Part shown: in pieces, positions 63,520-64,000 of the stretch
Layout of the letters: each line of letters opens with the position of its first letter
Position numbering within the stretch: position 1 is the stretch's first letter
Source of the DNA: Rothia gullae
GTDB taxonomy: Bacteria; Actinomycetota; Actinomycetes; Actinomycetales; Micrococcaceae
Assembly: GCF_024294905.1 (NCBI RefSeq)
Contig: NZ_JANCOC010000004.1
Location: 1 to 64,000 of the forward strand
Reading direction: 5' to 3'
Length of the DNA stretch: 64,000 nt
The notes under the pieces: generated by a model
Seen by the model: the letters and a program-made list of their open reading frames with translations, nothing else
What the model was told of the DNA's origin: nothing
Database searches by the model: none
Program-made: the position numbers and the translations under genes

Positions 63520-64000
63520 ATGGCACAGCTGACCGGCAAGACCATCATCATTACCGGCTCCTCCCGCGGCGTTGGCGCAGACACCGCACAGATTCTCGCC
63601 GCTGAGGGCGCGAACATTGTGGTGAACTACCGCTCCAAGGCACCCCGCGCGAACAAGATCGTCAAGGCTATTGAAGAGGCTGGCGGCAAGGCAATCGCAG
63701 TGCAGGCTGACGTGACCAACAATGAGGACCTACAGAACCTCGTTAACACCGCCGTGGAGACCTTCGGCTCCCTGGACTACCTAATCCTGAACGCTTCGGG
63801 CGGTATGGAAACCGGCATGGGCGAAGACTACGCAATGCGCCTGAACCGTGACGCACAGCTGAACCTGGCACGCCTGGCTGCAGAGAAGATGCCCGAAGGC
63901 GCACGCATCGTGTTCGTGACCAGCCACCAGGCGCACTTCATCCGCGAGGTTGAGACCATGGACGAGTACAAGCCCGTCGCAGAGTCCAAGCGCGCAGGCG
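63520..64000 (+). CDS. SDR family oxidoreductase, partial at window end
   Basis: The first 160 codons of a short-chain dehydrogenase are present; the gene runs off the right edge with no stop. It has IIITGSSRGVGADTAQILA, NYRSKAPRANKIV, ADVTNNEDLQNLV, LDYLILNASGGMETG and RIVFVTSHQAHF. The catalytic Tyr-x3-Lys region is expected just at or beyond the edge. ATG 63520 follows TTTAAGGA. The substrate is unknown; it probably shares a transcript with fabG. Confidence 0.88.
   Translation, partial: MAQLTGKTIIITGSSRGVGADTAQILAAEGANIVVNYRSKAPRANKIVKAIEEAGGKAIAVQADVTNNEDLQNLVNTAVETFGSLDYLILNASGGMETGMGEDYAMRLNRDAQLNLARLAAEKMPEGARIVFVTSHQAHFIREVETMDEYKPVAESKRAG

Overview
The window looks like a chromosomal segment of a high-GC Gram-positive actinobacterium of the Micrococcaceae, most probably Rothia (R. 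mucilaginosa-like). That identification is inferred from gene content: WhiB, DUF3499, TIGR03089, OpcA, a SufR-led suf operon with a divergent ABC pair, BioYMN, a protein O-mannosyltransferase and many leaderless genes. No rRNA, tRNA, CRISPR array, transposase or phage gene was recognised.

Layout. 1-8.9 kb: rsmI, a protein O-mannosyltransferase, a DUF1461-like membrane protein, DUF3499, WhiB, TIGR03089 and GtrA. 7.8-17.2 kb: purK-purE, a FemX-like aminoacyltransferase, a GT4 glycosyltransferase with an alpha/beta hydrolase, leuS and a DegV protein. 17.8-26.9 kb: the glycolytic run gap-pgk-tpiA-secG, interrupted between pgk and tpiA by a 4.3-kb, visibly more AT-rich cassette of four mutually related exported proteins plus a small membrane protein. 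27.0-37.3 kb: a 10-kb locus with a SWIM zinc-finger protein, two giant related DUF6493-like proteins and a protein with a C-terminal TerD-like domain. 37.4-38.1 kb: a hicAB toxin-antitoxin pair bracketed by two copies of the same terminator hairpin. 38.2-45.5 kb: the pentose phosphate block on the minus strand (tkt, tal, zwf, opcA, pgl), in which pgl carries an unusual Cys/Gly/His-rich insert. 46.2-53.4 kb: an ABC exporter pair divergent from sufR-sufB-sufD-sufC-sufT. 53.7-64 kb: an Ltp-type lipoprotein, a small HD hydrolase, a DUF4253-like protein, the biotin transporter bioYMN with a BioQ-like operator, an ABC-F protein, a 28-codon microgene, a membrane hydrolase, a tiny Cys/His protein, fabG and a second SDR gene cut by the window edge.

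How they work together. Central carbon metabolism dominates: gap, pgk and tpiA serve glycolysis, and tkt, tal, zwf, opcA and pgl serve the pentose phosphate pathway. The suf genes build Fe-S clusters and bioYMN imports biotin. Cell-envelope genes (pmt, femX, GtrA, GT4, Ltp) are scattered between them. Strong GC-rich intrinsic terminators separate most units, and a TANNNT -10 box placed 6-8 bases before the start codon marks several apparently leaderless genes.

The best candidates for undescribed biology are the four-paralogue exported cassette (20.9-24.8 kb), the SWIM/DUF6493/TerD-like locus (27.0-37.3 kb), the metal-ligand-rich insert in 6-phosphogluconolactonase, and the 28-aa microprotein at 61.1 kb. 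Family assignments come from recognising motifs by eye; no database search was possible.
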